DNA of 64,000 nucleotides from Syntrophus aciditrophicus SB (GCF_000013405.1 NC_007759.1:62001-126000); one strand, 5' to 3'. Numbered from the stretch's first letter, positions 1 to 9,701 are shown. Notes: a model not told the origin generated them from the sequence alone. Made by a program: numbers and translations.

Positions 1-405
1 CATCGCTTTGGAATCCAAAGGAACATAGTGAGTATAAGCTTCATAAAGGGTATGATGGGTGAAGACGAGGGGCAGATCGCGCCGCCTCGCTTCCCGCAGG
101 GCGGCATCGCCCAGCAGATAGGGATGGTGGCTGTGAATGAGGTCCGGCTGAAAGGCGTCCAATCGCTCCCGGATGATAAAAGGCAGAGGTATGCACAGGG
201 AAAAATCACTGCCGTTGAAATTCTGAATCGCCGGCACGCGCATCACCTCCGGTCCTTCGTCATCCTCTCCCTGTGCGGCGTAGGTCGGCGCGACGATCAG
301 GACCTGGTGCCCCAGGGCCTGCAGATCTTCAGCGAGTGTGAAGACGGATCGGGAAACCCCTCCGATCTGCGGCAGGTAGGTATTCGTGAACATGCAGATT
401 TTCAT
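1..405 (-). CDS. Glycosyltransferase family 4, N-terminal part (runs off the window)
   Basis: This is the first 135 codons of a minus-strand gene whose remainder lies left of the window. The translation starts MKICMFTNTYLPQIGG and continues with a GxxRSVFTLAEDLQALGHQVLIVAP stretch split over a Rossmann strand and helix, the usual start of GT-B fold, GT4 retaining glycosyltransferases. A SHHPYLLGD segment and an FTHHTLYEAYTHYVP segment near codons 95-130 match the acceptor-side region of that family. Such enzymes move a sugar from a nucleotide-sugar to a lipid or polysaccharide at the cytoplasmic face of the membrane. The ATG at 403-405 is the first in-frame start. Donor and acceptor cannot be told, because the C-terminal donor-binding half is missing from the window. 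Confidence 0.85.
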   Translation of the reverse strand, partial: MKICMFTNTYLPQIGGVSRSVFTLAEDLQALGHQVLIVAPTYAAQGEDDEGPEVMRVPAIQNFNGSDFSLCIPLPFIIRERLDAFQPDLIHSHHPYLLGDAALREARRRDLPLVFTHHTLYEAYTHYVPLDSKAM

Positions 406-568
406 GGTTGATTCCGTTGGATTGTTAAAAGTCTCCTGCAGTGTCTGTAAAAAATTCGGGACAGGACGATAGATGCACAGAAATTCTGGATCATATTAAC
501 ATTTAACCTGAATCCCGTAAACCGCAAGTGTGGAGAAAGCGTTTTTCGCGATCCTGTCTGCACTCCTG

Positions 569-1063
569 TTAAAGATCATAAAGCGTTTCATCGACTCGGG
601 GCTGGGTGCGCCGCTTCGTTCCCTTTGCTGCTTTCTGCCCGGGCAGAAACGGTTCCTCCGATTCCAGCAGGGCACCCATTTCCTGCTCGATCTGTTCCGG
701 ATCCTCCCCCCGTTCCATGCGGCGAAGGGCTTCTTCCATCCCCTCTCCCAGGTGCAAACCGGTCATGTCGGACAGTTTCCTCATCAGGCGGACAGCCTGA
801 CGGGGATCCTCTTCATCGATTCCGTCCATCTCGCCGGCCAGCATGGACATCGCCCTTTCCATCCGGTTTTCATCAAGAGGGGGCATATCCTCCCCTGCCG
901 GGTCCTCCCGGCCGGGGGTAATTTTGGCGAAGACCGACATCTGACGTTTCAAGGGAACCGTTTTGCAGGTGGGGCAGAAGGGGATCTTCTCCGTGTTGAC
1001 CGTTCGAGAAAAAAAATTATAAACCGTATTGCACTGTTCACAGAAAAATTCATAAATCGGCAT
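569..1063 (-). CDS. FmdB-like zinc ribbon protein
   Basis: A 164-residue protein with an N-terminal zinc ribbon: MPIYEFFCEQC followed by a second CPTC pair near residue 31, the CxxC-x(n)-CxxC layout of the FmdB/putative regulatory zinc ribbon family. The rest is acidic and helical (residues 50-140), with a Met-rich stretch and no further recognisable domain; the tail is basic. FmdB-family proteins are small and mostly uncharacterised; the name comes from a gene near formamidase in Methylophilus, and a regulatory role is not established. The start ATG at 1063 is preceded by GTGAGGAAG, a fair ribosome binding site. It stands alone between two other minus-strand genes, separated by over 150 bases on each side. 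The zinc ribbon is confident, the function is not. Confidence 0.75.
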   Translation of the reverse strand: MPIYEFFCEQCNTVYNFFSRTVNTEKIPFCPTCKTVPLKRQMSVFAKITPGREDPAGEDMPPLDENRMERAMSMLAGEMDGIDEEDPRQAVRLMRKLSDMTGLHLGEGMEEALRRMERGEDPEQIEQEMGALLESEEPFLPGQKAAKGTKRRTQPRVDETLYDL

Positions 1064-1221
1064 AAAACTTCCTCACGTTACAATTATCATTTGATGATTT
1101 TAATCATTTCCCTCCGGGAAAATCAAGTTTCCGGGGGCCTGTCGAGCAGCCCTCCTTCTTCTCCGGAAAGCGGATGGTCCTTATTTATTCTTTTTATAGA
1201 AATATCGAATCGTTACCGAGC

Positions 1222-2478
1222 TCAAGCCCGGCGGTCCACAAGGCGGCCGATCCGTTCCAGCAGCGGCGGGTGGGAATAGTGAAACCACACATAAAGCGGA
1301 TGGGGAAAGAGGTTGGCGAGGTTGTCCTTTGCCAGGCGTTTCAGGGCCGATATCATGGGGGCTGCCGTTCCGATCAGATTCCGGCTGTAGTCATCCGCTT
1401 CCCGTTCGAACCGGCGGAGCATTGCGGCGCTGAAAGGCTTCAGAAAGAAGAAAAAGGGCCCGGTCAGGATCCCGATAAGCAGCAGGCCGGCATAAGTGAC
1501 GGGTTCCGAAAAGCCGAAGGTCGAATAGAGAAGAGGCCATTTCAGCAGACGGGAAAAGAGGTAAAGTATCCCCAGGGAGGTCAGTTCCGTGAAAATCAGC
1601 TGTTTGAGTATGTGCCTCTTTTTCCAGTGCCCGATTTCATGAGCCAGCACGGCCAGGATTTCCTCCCGGGTCGAAGAAGCAAGGAGGGTGTCGAACAGGA
1701 CGATCCGCCGGGTTTTCCCCAGACCGGTAAAGTACGCATTGGTGTGACGACTCCGTTTCCCTTCATCGACCTGATAAATTCCGGCCACTTCCAGTTCCGC
1801 CCGTCTCGCCAGATCCATCACGGCCCTTTTGAGATCCTGGTCCTGGATCGGTTCGTAGCGGTTGAAAAGGGGGGCGATGACCACCGGATAAAGCCAGAGC
1901 ATCAACAGTTGAAAGGCGGCGAACAGCAGCCAGGACCAGAACCACCAGGATTCCCTGGCGTATTGTATCAGTGCCAGAAAAGCGCTTCCCAGCGCACCCA
2001 GCAGGATGACGGAAATCCCCAGGCTTTTCAGGCTGTCCATCACCCACAGCCGGAAAGTCATCGTGCTGAAGCCATACCGTTTTTCAATCCCGAAGATGCG
2101 GTAGAGATCGAAAGGCACAGCGATTACACCGCTGGCCAGCATCAGGACACTGAAAAAGAGCAGACCCGACAGGATAAAGGGAAGCTGCCGGCCTGAAAGA
2201 ATGCCGGTCAGCCAGGGAAGGACACCGCTGAGGAGAACTGTCAGCGTCAACAGATCATCGACGATCCCTTCAAACGAAGTAAAACGGGAGGTCGTCACCG
2301 TATAATCCGTCATCCGGGAGAGGGTGGCTTCATCGATTTCACCGCGGAAAAGTTCCGGCACCCGGCGGCCGTGATGCTGGAGATGCCGGATGTTGATCCG
2401 GGTCAACGCTTCCTTGAAAAGGCTGCGGGCAAGGAAAAGAATCAGAAAAGTCACCAGCAACGCGTTCCATTCTATCAT
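1222..2478 (-). CDS. M48 family integral membrane metallopeptidase (Ste24/CAAX protease 1-like)
   Basis: A membrane-embedded zinc endopeptidase of about 418 residues. The active-site motif HEIGH lies in the C-terminal half, followed some 75 residues later by the third zinc ligand region EREADDYS, as in Ste24/M48A proteins. At least six hydrophobic segments are visible (residues 5-20, 65-125, 150-185, 310-345 and others). Family members cleave peptides inside or next to the membrane; in bacteria the substrate is usually unknown and probably not prenylated. The longest reading frame extends to 2583, but those extra 35 residues are polar; the ATG at 2476-2478 starts directly with MIEWNALLVTFLIL, a membrane segment as expected for the family, so I prefer it. 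It is divergent from the DEAD-box helicase gene. Confidence 0.85.
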   Translation of the reverse strand: MIEWNALLVTFLILFLARSLFKEALTRINIRHLQHHGRRVPELFRGEIDEATLSRMTDYTVTTSRFTSFEGIVDDLLTLTVLLSGVLPWLTGILSGRQLPFILSGLLFFSVLMLASGVIAVPFDLYRIFGIEKRYGFSTMTFRLWVMDSLKSLGISVILLGALGSAFLALIQYARESWWFWSWLLFAAFQLLMLWLYPVVIAPLFNRYEPIQDQDLKRAVMDLARRAELEVAGIYQVDEGKRSRHTNAYFTGLGKTRRIVLFDTLLASSTREEILAVLAHEIGHWKKRHILKQLIFTELTSLGILYLFSRLLKWPLLYSTFGFSEPVTYAGLLLIGILTGPFFFFLKPFSAAMLRRFEREADDYSRNLIGTAAPMISALKRLAKDNLANLFPHPLYVWFHYSHPPLLERIGRLVDRRA

Positions 2479-2705
2479 CGGGTTCTCGATTTCTCGCAGT
2501 TCTTGATTATTCTCTGCCTGCTGAAGCCTCTCGGAAGCGGTAGAGACAGGGATGCCTCTAACAGTTCGGAGGAAAAAAGTCAATTTCGGTCAGGGTGGGC
2601 TCTAGTCTGGAAATATGGATCTCCCTCTGATCTTCCTGGAAACGGTGACAGGAAGGACCTGCCCTGCCGTAAAAAAGAAAAGAATTGAATTTTCAAGGAT
2701 TCGGT

Positions 2706-2716
2706 GCAATGATTGC
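2706..2716. promoter_or_regulatory. Short palindrome upstream of the helicase gene
   Basis: A perfect 11-base dyad, GCAAT-g-ATTGC, sits about 60 bases before the helicase start in the divergent interval. It could be an operator, but an 11-base palindrome is short enough to occur by chance, and no promoter hexamers align clearly with it. Confidence 0.2.
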
Positions 2717-2775
2717 GCGCTTGAATTTACTGCTGAAAAGTCACTTTCCCTTAAAAAAGCGATAATTGCTGAAGG

Positions 2776-4353
2776 ATGCCTATGGACCCCACATTGAACG
2801 ATCAAGAACCCGAATCGACACCGCCTGCAGACCAGAATTTCAATGATCCCGGGGAGGAGCCGATCCTGGAGCCGACCGACGCCCTGCCCGAGGTCGCTCT
2901 GGAGTGTTTGCCCCCGACGATAAGGGATGCTGCCACCCGCGCGGGGTGGACGAAACTGATGGACGTTCAGGCCAAGGCGATTCCCTATATCCTGGCCCGG
3001 CGGGATCTCATGATCCAGTCGAAAACGGGCAGTGGAAAGACGGGAGCCTATCTCCTGCCCATACTGGGACGTCTTGACCCGCGGAAGGCCGCCTGCCAGG
3101 CCATGATTCTTGTGCCGACTCGGGAACTGGCCCTTCAGGTGTCGAGGGAAGCCCTCCTGCTGAGCGCCGACTCCGGAATCCGCACAGCCGTTGCCTACGG
3201 CGGCGTTGGGTATCACGCCCAGCTCGAGGCCTTCCGGGAAGGGGCGCAGCTCGTCATCGGAACACCAGGGCGGATCCTGGATCATCTGATCCGGAGTTCC
3301 CTGTCGCTGAAAGCCTTGTCGATTCTGGTTTTCGATGAGGCGGATCGCATGCTGTCCATGGGATTCTATCCGGACATGAAGCGCATTCAGGAATTCATTC
3401 CCCGCGAGATCAATGCCTATCTGCTGTCGGCCACGTTTCCGTCCCATGTTCTCCGCCTTGCCGGAGAATTTCTGAGAAAACCGGAATTGCTGAGCCTCAG
3501 TCGGGATCAGATTCACGTGACGGAAACGGAGCATGTGTACTATCTCGTTCCGGGAATGGGCAAGGAACGGTCTCTTGTCCGGATCATCGAAGCGGAAAAT
3601 CCCGTTTCCGCCATTATCTTCTGCAACACCAAAGCCACGGTCCATTTCGTGAGCGTCGTACTGAAACGTTTCGGTTATGACGCGGACGAATTGAGTTCCG
3701 AACTGTCCCAGAAGGCACGGGAAAAAGTCATGGCGCGGATTAGGAGCGGATTACTCCGTTTTCTGGTGGCCACGGATGTGGCAGCCAGAGGCATCGATAT
3801 CCCGGACCTGTCCCATGTCATTCAATATGAACCGCCGGAAGATCCCGAGGCTTACATCCACCGGGCGGGCCGCACCGGCCGGAAAGGCGCCAGCGGCGTC
3901 GCCATTTCCCTGGTTGCCGGGATGGAGCAGTTTCGGCTGCGGGACATCGCGAAGTCCTTCAGTATCGATATTCAGGAACGGTCCCTGCCAAAAGATGAAG
4001 AAGTGGAAACGACCGTGTCCCAGCGAGTGATCGCTCTGCTGGAGGCCAAGATGAGAATGCGTGACCGACTGCAGGTGGAACATATGCAGCGTTTCATTCC
4101 TCTGGTCAAAAGTCTGTTGCAGAATGAAGAAGAAATGGACCTGATCGCCATGCTGGTTGATGATTTCTATATGGCGACTCTGAATACGCCTCCTCCCCAG
4201 CCGCCGGAAGTGCAGAAGTCGTCAGTGTCCGCTGGGGGGCCTGAGGCTGCCTCCGGGGCAAAAAAGAAACGCCGCCATCGCAAATCTTCCCGCAGCATGG
4301 CCGGAAGCCGATCGGACAGCGGCGAATCCACGGGAGAAACGGAAGGGGATTAA
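2776..4353 (+). CDS. DEAD-box ATP-dependent RNA helicase
   Basis: A 525-residue helicase with all canonical motifs in order: a Q-motif-like segment ending MDVQAKAIP, motif I SKTGSGKT, Ia PTRELA, TPGR, motif II DEAD, motif III SAT, and motif VI HRAGRTGR. The core covers about residues 40-400. The N-terminus (about 40 residues) is acidic and Pro-rich; the C-terminal tail is Lys/Arg/Ser-rich (GAKKKRRHRKSSR), a likely non-specific RNA-binding extension as in RhlE/CsdA-type helicases. It should unwind RNA in ribosome assembly or mRNA turnover in the cytoplasm. The start ATG at 2776 follows GAAGG; an internal ATG two codons later is also possible. The gene is monocistronic, with more than 250 bases to the next gene. 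Confidence 0.93.
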   Translation: MPMDPTLNDQEPESTPPADQNFNDPGEEPILEPTDALPEVALECLPPTIRDAATRAGWTKLMDVQAKAIPYILARRDLMIQSKTGSGKTGAYLLPILGRLDPRKAACQAMILVPTRELALQVSREALLLSADSGIRTAVAYGGVGYHAQLEAFREGAQLVIGTPGRILDHLIRSSLSLKALSILVFDEADRMLSMGFYPDMKRIQEFIPREINAYLLSATFPSHVLRLAGEFLRKPELLSLSRDQIHVTETEHVYYLVPGMGKERSLVRIIEAENPVSAIIFCNTKATVHFVSVVLKRFGYDADELSSELSQKAREKVMARIRSGLLRFLVATDVAARGIDIPDLSHVIQYEPPEDPEAYIHRAGRTGRKGASGVAISLVAGMEQFRLRDIAKSFSIDIQERSLPKDEEVETTVSQRVIALLEAKMRMRDRLQVEHMQRFIPLVKSLLQNEEEMDLIAMLVDDFYMATLNTPPPQPPEVQKSSVSAGGPEAASGAKKKRRHRKSSRSMAGSRSDSGESTGETEGD

Positions 4354-4612
4354 TTTTTCTCTTCCGCAATGACCGGCTCTACTTCCCATCCCATGTTTCC
4401 GGCGCCGCAGCGGTGAAAGTTCCCATGCCGGCCTTCCATGAAGATCCGCCGGTTGCGCTGCCCCCCTCCCTTTTGGTTTTGTCTGCAACCGTTAAAACGC
4501 CTTCAGCTCGAGTCCGCCATCTCCTGATTCCGTGGAATTTCGGAGAGTTTTTGTTTTACAGGCTGACAAAAAAACGGTATGGAAAAAACGATGGAATTTT
4601 CAAGGAGATGCG

Positions 4613-6469
4613 ATGAGCGCACTGCAGAATGTCCTTTCCCGCATGACCGGGACCCCGCTGATTTTTGACGGGGCCATGGGGACGATGATTTATGAAAAAG
4701 GGGTCTTTATCCAGACCTGTTACGACGAATTATGCCTGACCGAGCCCGGACTGATTCTGGGGATTCATGAGCAGTACGCTCAGGCCGGGGCGCAGGTGCT
4801 GGAAACCAATTCCTTCGGCGCCAACCGGATCAAACTCCGGGCTTACGGCCTGGCGGAAAAAGTGGCCGACATCAACCGCGCCGCAGCAAGACTCGCCCGC
4901 CAGGCGGCCGGGACGACGCTCTACGTCGCCGGATCCGTGGGGCCCTGTACCCAGGGAGGTCAGGTGATCACCGGGAGGGACATGGCGGAAGTCGAAGCCG
5001 CCTTCCGGGAACAGATGGAAGCCCTGACAGAAGAAGGCGTGGACCTGCTGCTTCTGGAGACGTTCAGCGACTTAAAAGAGCTGCAGCTGGCAGCCCGGGT
5101 TGCACGTGAAAGAGGCGTGCCGGTGCTGGCCTCCTTTGCCGTGGACGATGATGGGGAGACGGCGGCCGGAACACCGGCGGAAAAGATGGCTGCGGCCCTG
5201 GAAAAAGATCCTCACGTCGACGTCATCGGCCTCAACTGCGGCACCGGTCCGGCAGGGATTTACGAGGCTCTGCTGAAAGTCCTTCCCGTTGCTGGCAAAC
5301 CGGTGATCGTGATGCCCAATGCCGGGATGCCGCGGGAAATCGGTGGAAGGACCCTCTATCTGGCCAACCCCGAATATTTCACCGAATATGCCAAAAAATT
5401 CATTGAACTGGGCGTTCGCGGAATCGGCGGATGCTGCGGCGTCCATCCCGCACACATCGCCACGGCGGCCCGTGCTGTTCGCGGACTCAGCGGTGTCCGA
5501 AAGCATGTCGAAGTGACGACTCGTCAGCAGGCTCCTGCGCAGAAGCCCGCAATTCCGACTGCGGCTAAATCACGTCTGGCCGCGAAGATATGTTCCGGGC
5601 AGAAGGTGACTTCTGTGGAGATTCTTCCCCCCCGGGCCGGCGACTTCAGTAATATGCTGGCCAAAGTGCGTCGGTGCCATGAAGCCGGCGTCGATGCCAT
5701 AAACATTCCCGATGGTCCCCGGGCCAGCGCCCGGGTCTCACCCATGATCACGGCCCTGGTCATCCTCAGGGAAGTGGGCATCGAGCCGGTAGTCCATTAC
5801 TGCTGCCGGGACCGGAACCTGATCGGGATGCAGAGTGATCTGCTGGGCGGGTACGCCGTGGGGCTCGTGAATTACCTGATCATTACGGGTGACCCGCCGA
5901 AACTGGGAAACTGCCCGGAGGCGACGGGCGTCTTCGATGTGGATTCCATCGGCCTCACCTCCGTGGTCCATAATCTCAATTCCGGCTGGGACATCGGAGG
6001 CAGTCCCGTAGACCCGCCCACGGGCATCTTCATCGGCGTGGGCGCCAATCCCTGCGCGGTGGATCTGGAGCGGGAGATCGACCGCTATTTTCAGAAGATC
6101 GAGGCCGGCGCCGAGTTTGCCATTACTCAGCCGGTTTTCGACGAGAAGGCCCTGTTCCGGTTCCTGGACCGCGTGGAGAAGCACTCGAAGCGCGTTCCCG
6201 TTCTGGCCGGCGTCTGGCCGCTGTTGAGCTACCGGAATGCGGAATTCATGAATAATGAAGTTCCGGGCGTGATGGTGCCGCGGGAAATCCTCGAGCGCAT
6301 GGCCCGGTGTGAAACCCGGGAGGAAAGCCAGCGCACCGGGATCGAAATTGCCAGGGCCATCTGTGAAAAAATTCACGAAAGGGTTGCCGGTTTCCAGGTG
6401 TGCGCTCCCTTGAACAACGTGGAAATCGCACTTTCCGTGCTGAGGAAGGGCGAAGGTCGGGAAATCTAG
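4613..6469 (+). CDS. Bifunctional homocysteine S-methyltransferase / methylenetetrahydrofolate reductase
   Basis: A 618-residue two-domain cytoplasmic enzyme. Residues 1-300 are a homocysteine S-methyltransferase (BHMT/MetH N-domain type): FDGAMGTMIYE near the start, the LNCGTGP motif around residue 205, and the zinc-binding GGCCGVHP near residue 270. Residues 320-618 are a TIM-barrel MTHFR domain beginning TSVEILPPRAGD. This is the YitJ-like architecture, which couples reduction of methylene-THF to methylation of homocysteine for methionine synthesis and methyl-group supply. The MTHFR domain has no NADH-binding extension, so the electron donor is unclear. A reading frame extends upstream to 4532, but AAGGAG at 4602-4607 sits correctly before the ATG at 4613. 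No SAM or SAH riboswitch fold was recognised in the 259 bases upstream. Confidence 0.92.
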   Translation: MSALQNVLSRMTGTPLIFDGAMGTMIYEKGVFIQTCYDELCLTEPGLILGIHEQYAQAGAQVLETNSFGANRIKLRAYGLAEKVADINRAAARLARQAAGTTLYVAGSVGPCTQGGQVITGRDMAEVEAAFREQMEALTEEGVDLLLLETFSDLKELQLAARVARERGVPVLASFAVDDDGETAAGTPAEKMAAALEKDPHVDVIGLNCGTGPAGIYEALLKVLPVAGKPVIVMPNAGMPREIGGRTLYLANPEYFTEYAKKFIELGVRGIGGCCGVHPAHIATAARAVRGLSGVRKHVEVTTRQQAPAQKPAIPTAAKSRLAAKICSGQKVTSVEILPPRAGDFSNMLAKVRRCHEAGVDAINIPDGPRASARVSPMITALVILREVGIEPVVHYCCRDRNLIGMQSDLLGGYAVGLVNYLIITGDPPKLGNCPEATGVFDVDSIGLTSVVHNLNSGWDIGGSPVDPPTGIFIGVGANPCAVDLEREIDRYFQKIEAGAEFAITQPVFDEKALFRFLDRVEKHSKRVPVLAGVWPLLSYRNAEFMNNEVPGVMVPREILERMARCETREESQRTGIEIARAICEKIHERVAGFQVCAPLNNVEIALSVLRKGEGREI

Positions 6470-6569
6470 CCCCGGCATTTTTTATGGAAATATTTTTTCC
6501 CCCCTGATATGAGATGAAACTGAGTTTTTAGAGAGGATACATTTCTGTCGGCTCTGGAGTATAGTCGCG

Positions 6570-7409
6570 ATGATTGTTCGGTGCTGGGGGGCGAGAGGAT
6601 CCATTCCCGTTTCCGGAAGAGATTACCTGAAATATGGCGGGGATACCACCTGCATTGAGATTCGGACGCAGCGGGACGAGATCATCATCATCGATTCCGG
6701 CTCCGGAATCCGGCGACTGGGCAACAGGCTCATGGCGGAACGCCGTTTCGAATACACCCTCATCTTTACCCACGCGCACTGGGACCATCTCATCGGATTT
6801 CCCTTCTTCAAGCCGATCTACCATCGAAAAACACGCGTCACCCTGTATGGCTGTCCCTATGCCCAGGCCTCCGTCCAGCAGATTATCTCGCGCATCATGA
6901 CGCCTCCGAACTTTCCGGTCGCGCTTGCCGATGTCCATGCCGATCTGATCTTTCATGAATCCTGCGCCGTGCCGTTTGAAATCGGCGGGATGCGCGTGAC
7001 CCCGATTCCTCTGAGCCACCCCAACGAGGGGATCGGTTACCGGTTTGAAGAAGACGGCAAAAGTTTTGTATTTCTGACAGATAATGAATTGATGCATCAC
7101 CATCCCGGGGGAATGGCCTATGAGGATTATTGCCGCTTTGCCCGGGGGGCGGATCTGCTCATCCATGACGCGGAGTATGTTGCCGCCGACTATCTGACAA
7201 AAAAATCGTGGGGGCATACCGTTTACCTGGATGCCCTGCGTCTTGCCCTGGACGCGGGCGTCGCGAGACTGGGATTGTTTCATCACAATCAGGAGCGAAC
7301 GGATTCGGAGCTTGACGCCATGGTGGAGGACTGCCGCGGCTTGATTTCGCGGGGGGGGCACAGGCTGGACTGTTTCGCCATGAATCAGGAAATGGAAATC
7401 ATTCTGTAA
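6570..7409 (+). CDS. MBL-fold metallo-hydrolase
   Basis: A 279-residue metallo-beta-lactamase-fold protein. The signature THAHWDHLIG around residue 70 supplies the HxHxDH zinc ligands; LSHPNEGIGYRF near residue 150, FLTDNEL near 170 and a late GHTVYLDA plus FHHNQERTD supply the remaining metal ligand regions. The opening MIVRCWGARGSIPV is typical of the PhnP/RNase Z-like cytosolic subgroup often found beside signalling genes. The substrate cannot be read from sequence; a phosphodiester or cyclic nucleotide is possible. It lies 65 bases upstream of a hybrid histidine kinase in the same direction and may be co-transcribed with it. The ATG start at 6570 is the first in frame. Confidence 0.85.
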   Translation: MIVRCWGARGSIPVSGRDYLKYGGDTTCIEIRTQRDEIIIIDSGSGIRRLGNRLMAERRFEYTLIFTHAHWDHLIGFPFFKPIYHRKTRVTLYGCPYAQASVQQIISRIMTPPNFPVALADVHADLIFHESCAVPFEIGGMRVTPIPLSHPNEGIGYRFEEDGKSFVFLTDNELMHHHPGGMAYEDYCRFARGADLLIHDAEYVAADYLTKKSWGHTVYLDALRLALDAGVARLGLFHHNQERTDSELDAMVEDCRGLISRGGHRLDCFAMNQEMEIIL

Positions 7410-7474
7410 AAACCTTGAAGGGGCGGCAGCCTGCTGCCGAATTGAACGGGCAGGTCGGGGAAGGATCTCGTGGT

Positions 7475-9262
7475 ATGAACGAAGGGGGCCAGGTCAGGGC
7501 CGGTCGGATGCGGGACAGGGTTGTCCTGGGGCGGCGATGGATGCCGACGGAGCCGGCGGAAGACGAAACCGAACGGCTCCGGGAGGAACTCCTGGAAACC
7601 CGGAAGAGACTTCGGGATTTTAAAGCCCTGATCAATCGGAGCCCGGCGGCGGTCTTTCTGTGGCGCGTTACAGCCGGCCGGCCAGTGGAATTTGTCTGTG
7701 GCAATGTGACCCAGTTCGGTTATACAAGGAAGGAATTCCTGGATGGCGACGTTTCCTGGACAGCGATTATCCATCCCGATGACATTGCCTGTCTGGAAAG
7801 GGAGAAGGAAGAATGTGCCGCCCGGGGGATTGACAAATTCACCCGGGAATACCGGATTTTCACGAGATCGGGTGAAATCCGCTGGATCGAGGATCGAACA
7901 GTGGCTATCCGGGATGAACGGGGGATCACAACGCACTATCAGGGGGTACTTCTGGATGTGACGGATCGCAAGCGTCTGGAGGAGATGCGCTGCAATACCA
8001 GAGAGGAGCTGGAACGGCGGGTGGCTGAACGGACCGCCGAACTGGCCCGGGTCAATGAAGAGCTCCAGCTTGACATCGCCATGCGCAGGGAGGCTGAAGA
8101 AAGCCGCAGGCAGTTGGAGCAGATGCTTCAGCAGGCGCAGAAGATGGAAGCGATCGGCACGCTGGCAGGCGGAATTGCACATGATTTCAACAACATCCTG
8201 GGTGGGATCATGGGGTTTACGGAGCTGGCCCTCCTGGATATCCCGGAAGGAAGTCCGGCTTGCCTGAATCTGAAACAGTCTCTGAAAGCGCAGCATCGAG
8301 CCATCGAAATGGTCAATCAGATTCTGGCCTTCGGTCGCCAGACGGAAGGCGATCCCATTCCGGTCAAGGTCAGCACGATCGTCAAGGAAGCCGTGAAGCT
8401 GCTCCGAATGTCGATTCCAGCCATGATTGACATTGTGTTGAAAAACGATGCCGCTTCGGACATGGTCATCGTCGATCCCACCCGGATTCACCAGATCCTC
8501 ATGAATCTCTGCACCAATGCGGCCCATGCCATGCGTGAGCGGGGAGGCAGACTCACGGTTTCGCTGTTCAATGTTTCGATTGATCTGGAAGCCGCTCTGG
8601 CTTATCCGGAAATTCTGCCCGGACTCTATATCGAGTTGGCGGTGGAAGATACGGGGCATGGCATTGATCCCCAAATCCAGGACCGGATTTTTGACCCCTT
8701 CTTTACGACCAAAAAACCCGGAGAAGGCACGGGGATGGGACTGGCTGTGGTTTATGGGATCGTTAAAGACTTCAAGGGCGCCATTGACCTGGACAGTCAG
8801 CCCGGCAAGGGGACCCGGTTCCGCGTGCTGATTCCTGCGATTGAATCCAGGGAGGAAGAATGCACAACGACAGGTTCGATCCCCCGGGGGCGGGAACGGA
8901 TTCTTTTCGTGGATGACGAAAAGTGTCTGGTTCGGATTGCTGAACAATTGCTGACCCGACTTGGCTATAAGATTGTGGCGAGCATGAGCAGTATCGAGGC
9001 CCTGGAAGCCTTTCGCAGCCGGCCGGAAAGCTTCGATCTGGTGATTACCGATCTGAACATGCCCGATATGACCGGGATCGACCTTTCCAGGGAACTGCTT
9101 CATATCCGGGCGGACATCCCGATTATTCTCTGTACGGGATTCAGCGAGCAGATCATTGAAGAAAAGGCGAGAAAACTGGGCATCCGGGAATTTATTTTCA
9201 AACCGTTCATCATGAGCACAATGGCACAGGTTATTCGGGATGTCCTGGAGTGTCGGGAGTAA
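7475..9262 (+). CDS. PAS-domain hybrid sensor histidine kinase with C-terminal receiver
   Basis: About 595 residues without an obvious membrane segment, so probably cytoplasmic. Order: short coiled coil; PAS/PAC (about residues 35-165, ending GVLLDVTDRKRLEE); a long coiled coil; HisKA with IAHDFNNILGG (phospho-acceptor His); HATPase with N box LMNLCTNAAHAM, DTGHGID and GTGMGLAVVYGI; then a receiver with FVDDEK, phospho-acceptor Asp in VITDLNMPDMTG and Lys in FKPF. The reading frame extends to a TTG at 7415, but no binding site precedes that; GGGGAAGGA at 7457-7465 fits ATG 7475. It is followed 14 bases later by a single-domain response regulator, its probable partner in a phosphorelay. The signal is unknown. 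Confidence 0.93.
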   Translation: MNEGGQVRAGRMRDRVVLGRRWMPTEPAEDETERLREELLETRKRLRDFKALINRSPAAVFLWRVTAGRPVEFVCGNVTQFGYTRKEFLDGDVSWTAIIHPDDIACLEREKEECAARGIDKFTREYRIFTRSGEIRWIEDRTVAIRDERGITTHYQGVLLDVTDRKRLEEMRCNTREELERRVAERTAELARVNEELQLDIAMRREAEESRRQLEQMLQQAQKMEAIGTLAGGIAHDFNNILGGIMGFTELALLDIPEGSPACLNLKQSLKAQHRAIEMVNQILAFGRQTEGDPIPVKVSTIVKEAVKLLRMSIPAMIDIVLKNDAASDMVIVDPTRIHQILMNLCTNAAHAMRERGGRLTVSLFNVSIDLEAALAYPEILPGLYIELAVEDTGHGIDPQIQDRIFDPFFTTKKPGEGTGMGLAVVYGIVKDFKGAIDLDSQPGKGTRFRVLIPAIESREEECTTTGSIPRGRERILFVDDEKCLVRIAEQLLTRLGYKIVASMSSIEALEAFRSRPESFDLVITDLNMPDMTGIDLSRELLHIRADIPIILCTGFSEQIIEEKARKLGIREFIFKPFIMSTMAQVIRDVLECRE

Positions 9263-9276
9263 CTGAGGGGGCAAAG

Positions 9277-9660
9277 ATGCCGCGTATTCTGGTTGTGGAA
9301 GATGATGAACCGCTGCGGTCCGTTCTGAGGCAGATTCTGGAACGAACAGGCCATGAAGTGGCTGAAGCGGCGGATGGCAGGGCGGCCATGGAGATTCAGC
9401 GTCAGAAGGGAGCCGACCTTGTGATTACGGACATCATCATGCCGGAAGTGGACGGCATCGAAACGATCATGGTCCTGCGGCGGGAATTTCCGTCGGTCAA
9501 GATCATCGCCATCTCCGGGGGCAGCCGCGTCGGTCCCAGGGAGTTCCTGAATCTTGCCAGGGTGCTGGGGGCGCATCGGACGCTTCATAAACCTTTTGCT
9601 CTGCAGGAGATGCTCGATGCCGTTGATGAGCTCCTCGGCGAAGGCGGTGCATCCGGTTAG
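9277..9660 (+). CDS. Single-domain response regulator (CheY-like)
   Basis: A 127-residue stand-alone receiver domain: ILVVEDDEPLR at the N-terminus (acidic pocket), phospho-acceptor Asp in VITDIIMPEVDG, Ser/Thr position in IAISGG, and the conserved Lys in LHKPF. There is no output domain, so it probably acts as a phosphotransfer intermediate or through protein binding. A GTG at 9250 overlaps the kinase gene, but ATG 9277 with TGAGGGGG just upstream is the better start. Its place directly behind the hybrid kinase and ahead of the HDOD gene suggests one signalling operon. Confidence 0.92.
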   Translation: MPRILVVEDDEPLRSVLRQILERTGHEVAEAADGRAAMEIQRQKGADLVITDIIMPEVDGIETIMVLRREFPSVKIIAISGGSRVGPREFLNLARVLGAHRTLHKPFALQEMLDAVDELLGEGGASG

Positions 9661-9701
9661 AGGAGAACGTTCCGGAGCAGACGAAAGGAGCCGGATGTTT
9701 C

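Noticed and set aside
4354-4612. SAM or SAH riboswitch before the methyltransferase/MTHFR gene
   Set aside because: No conserved core sequence or matching stems were found in this interval.
7385-9274. 629-codon minus-strand open frame
   Set aside because: It is a shadow of the hybrid kinase gene, whose plus-strand product has all kinase and receiver motifs; the minus frame has none.
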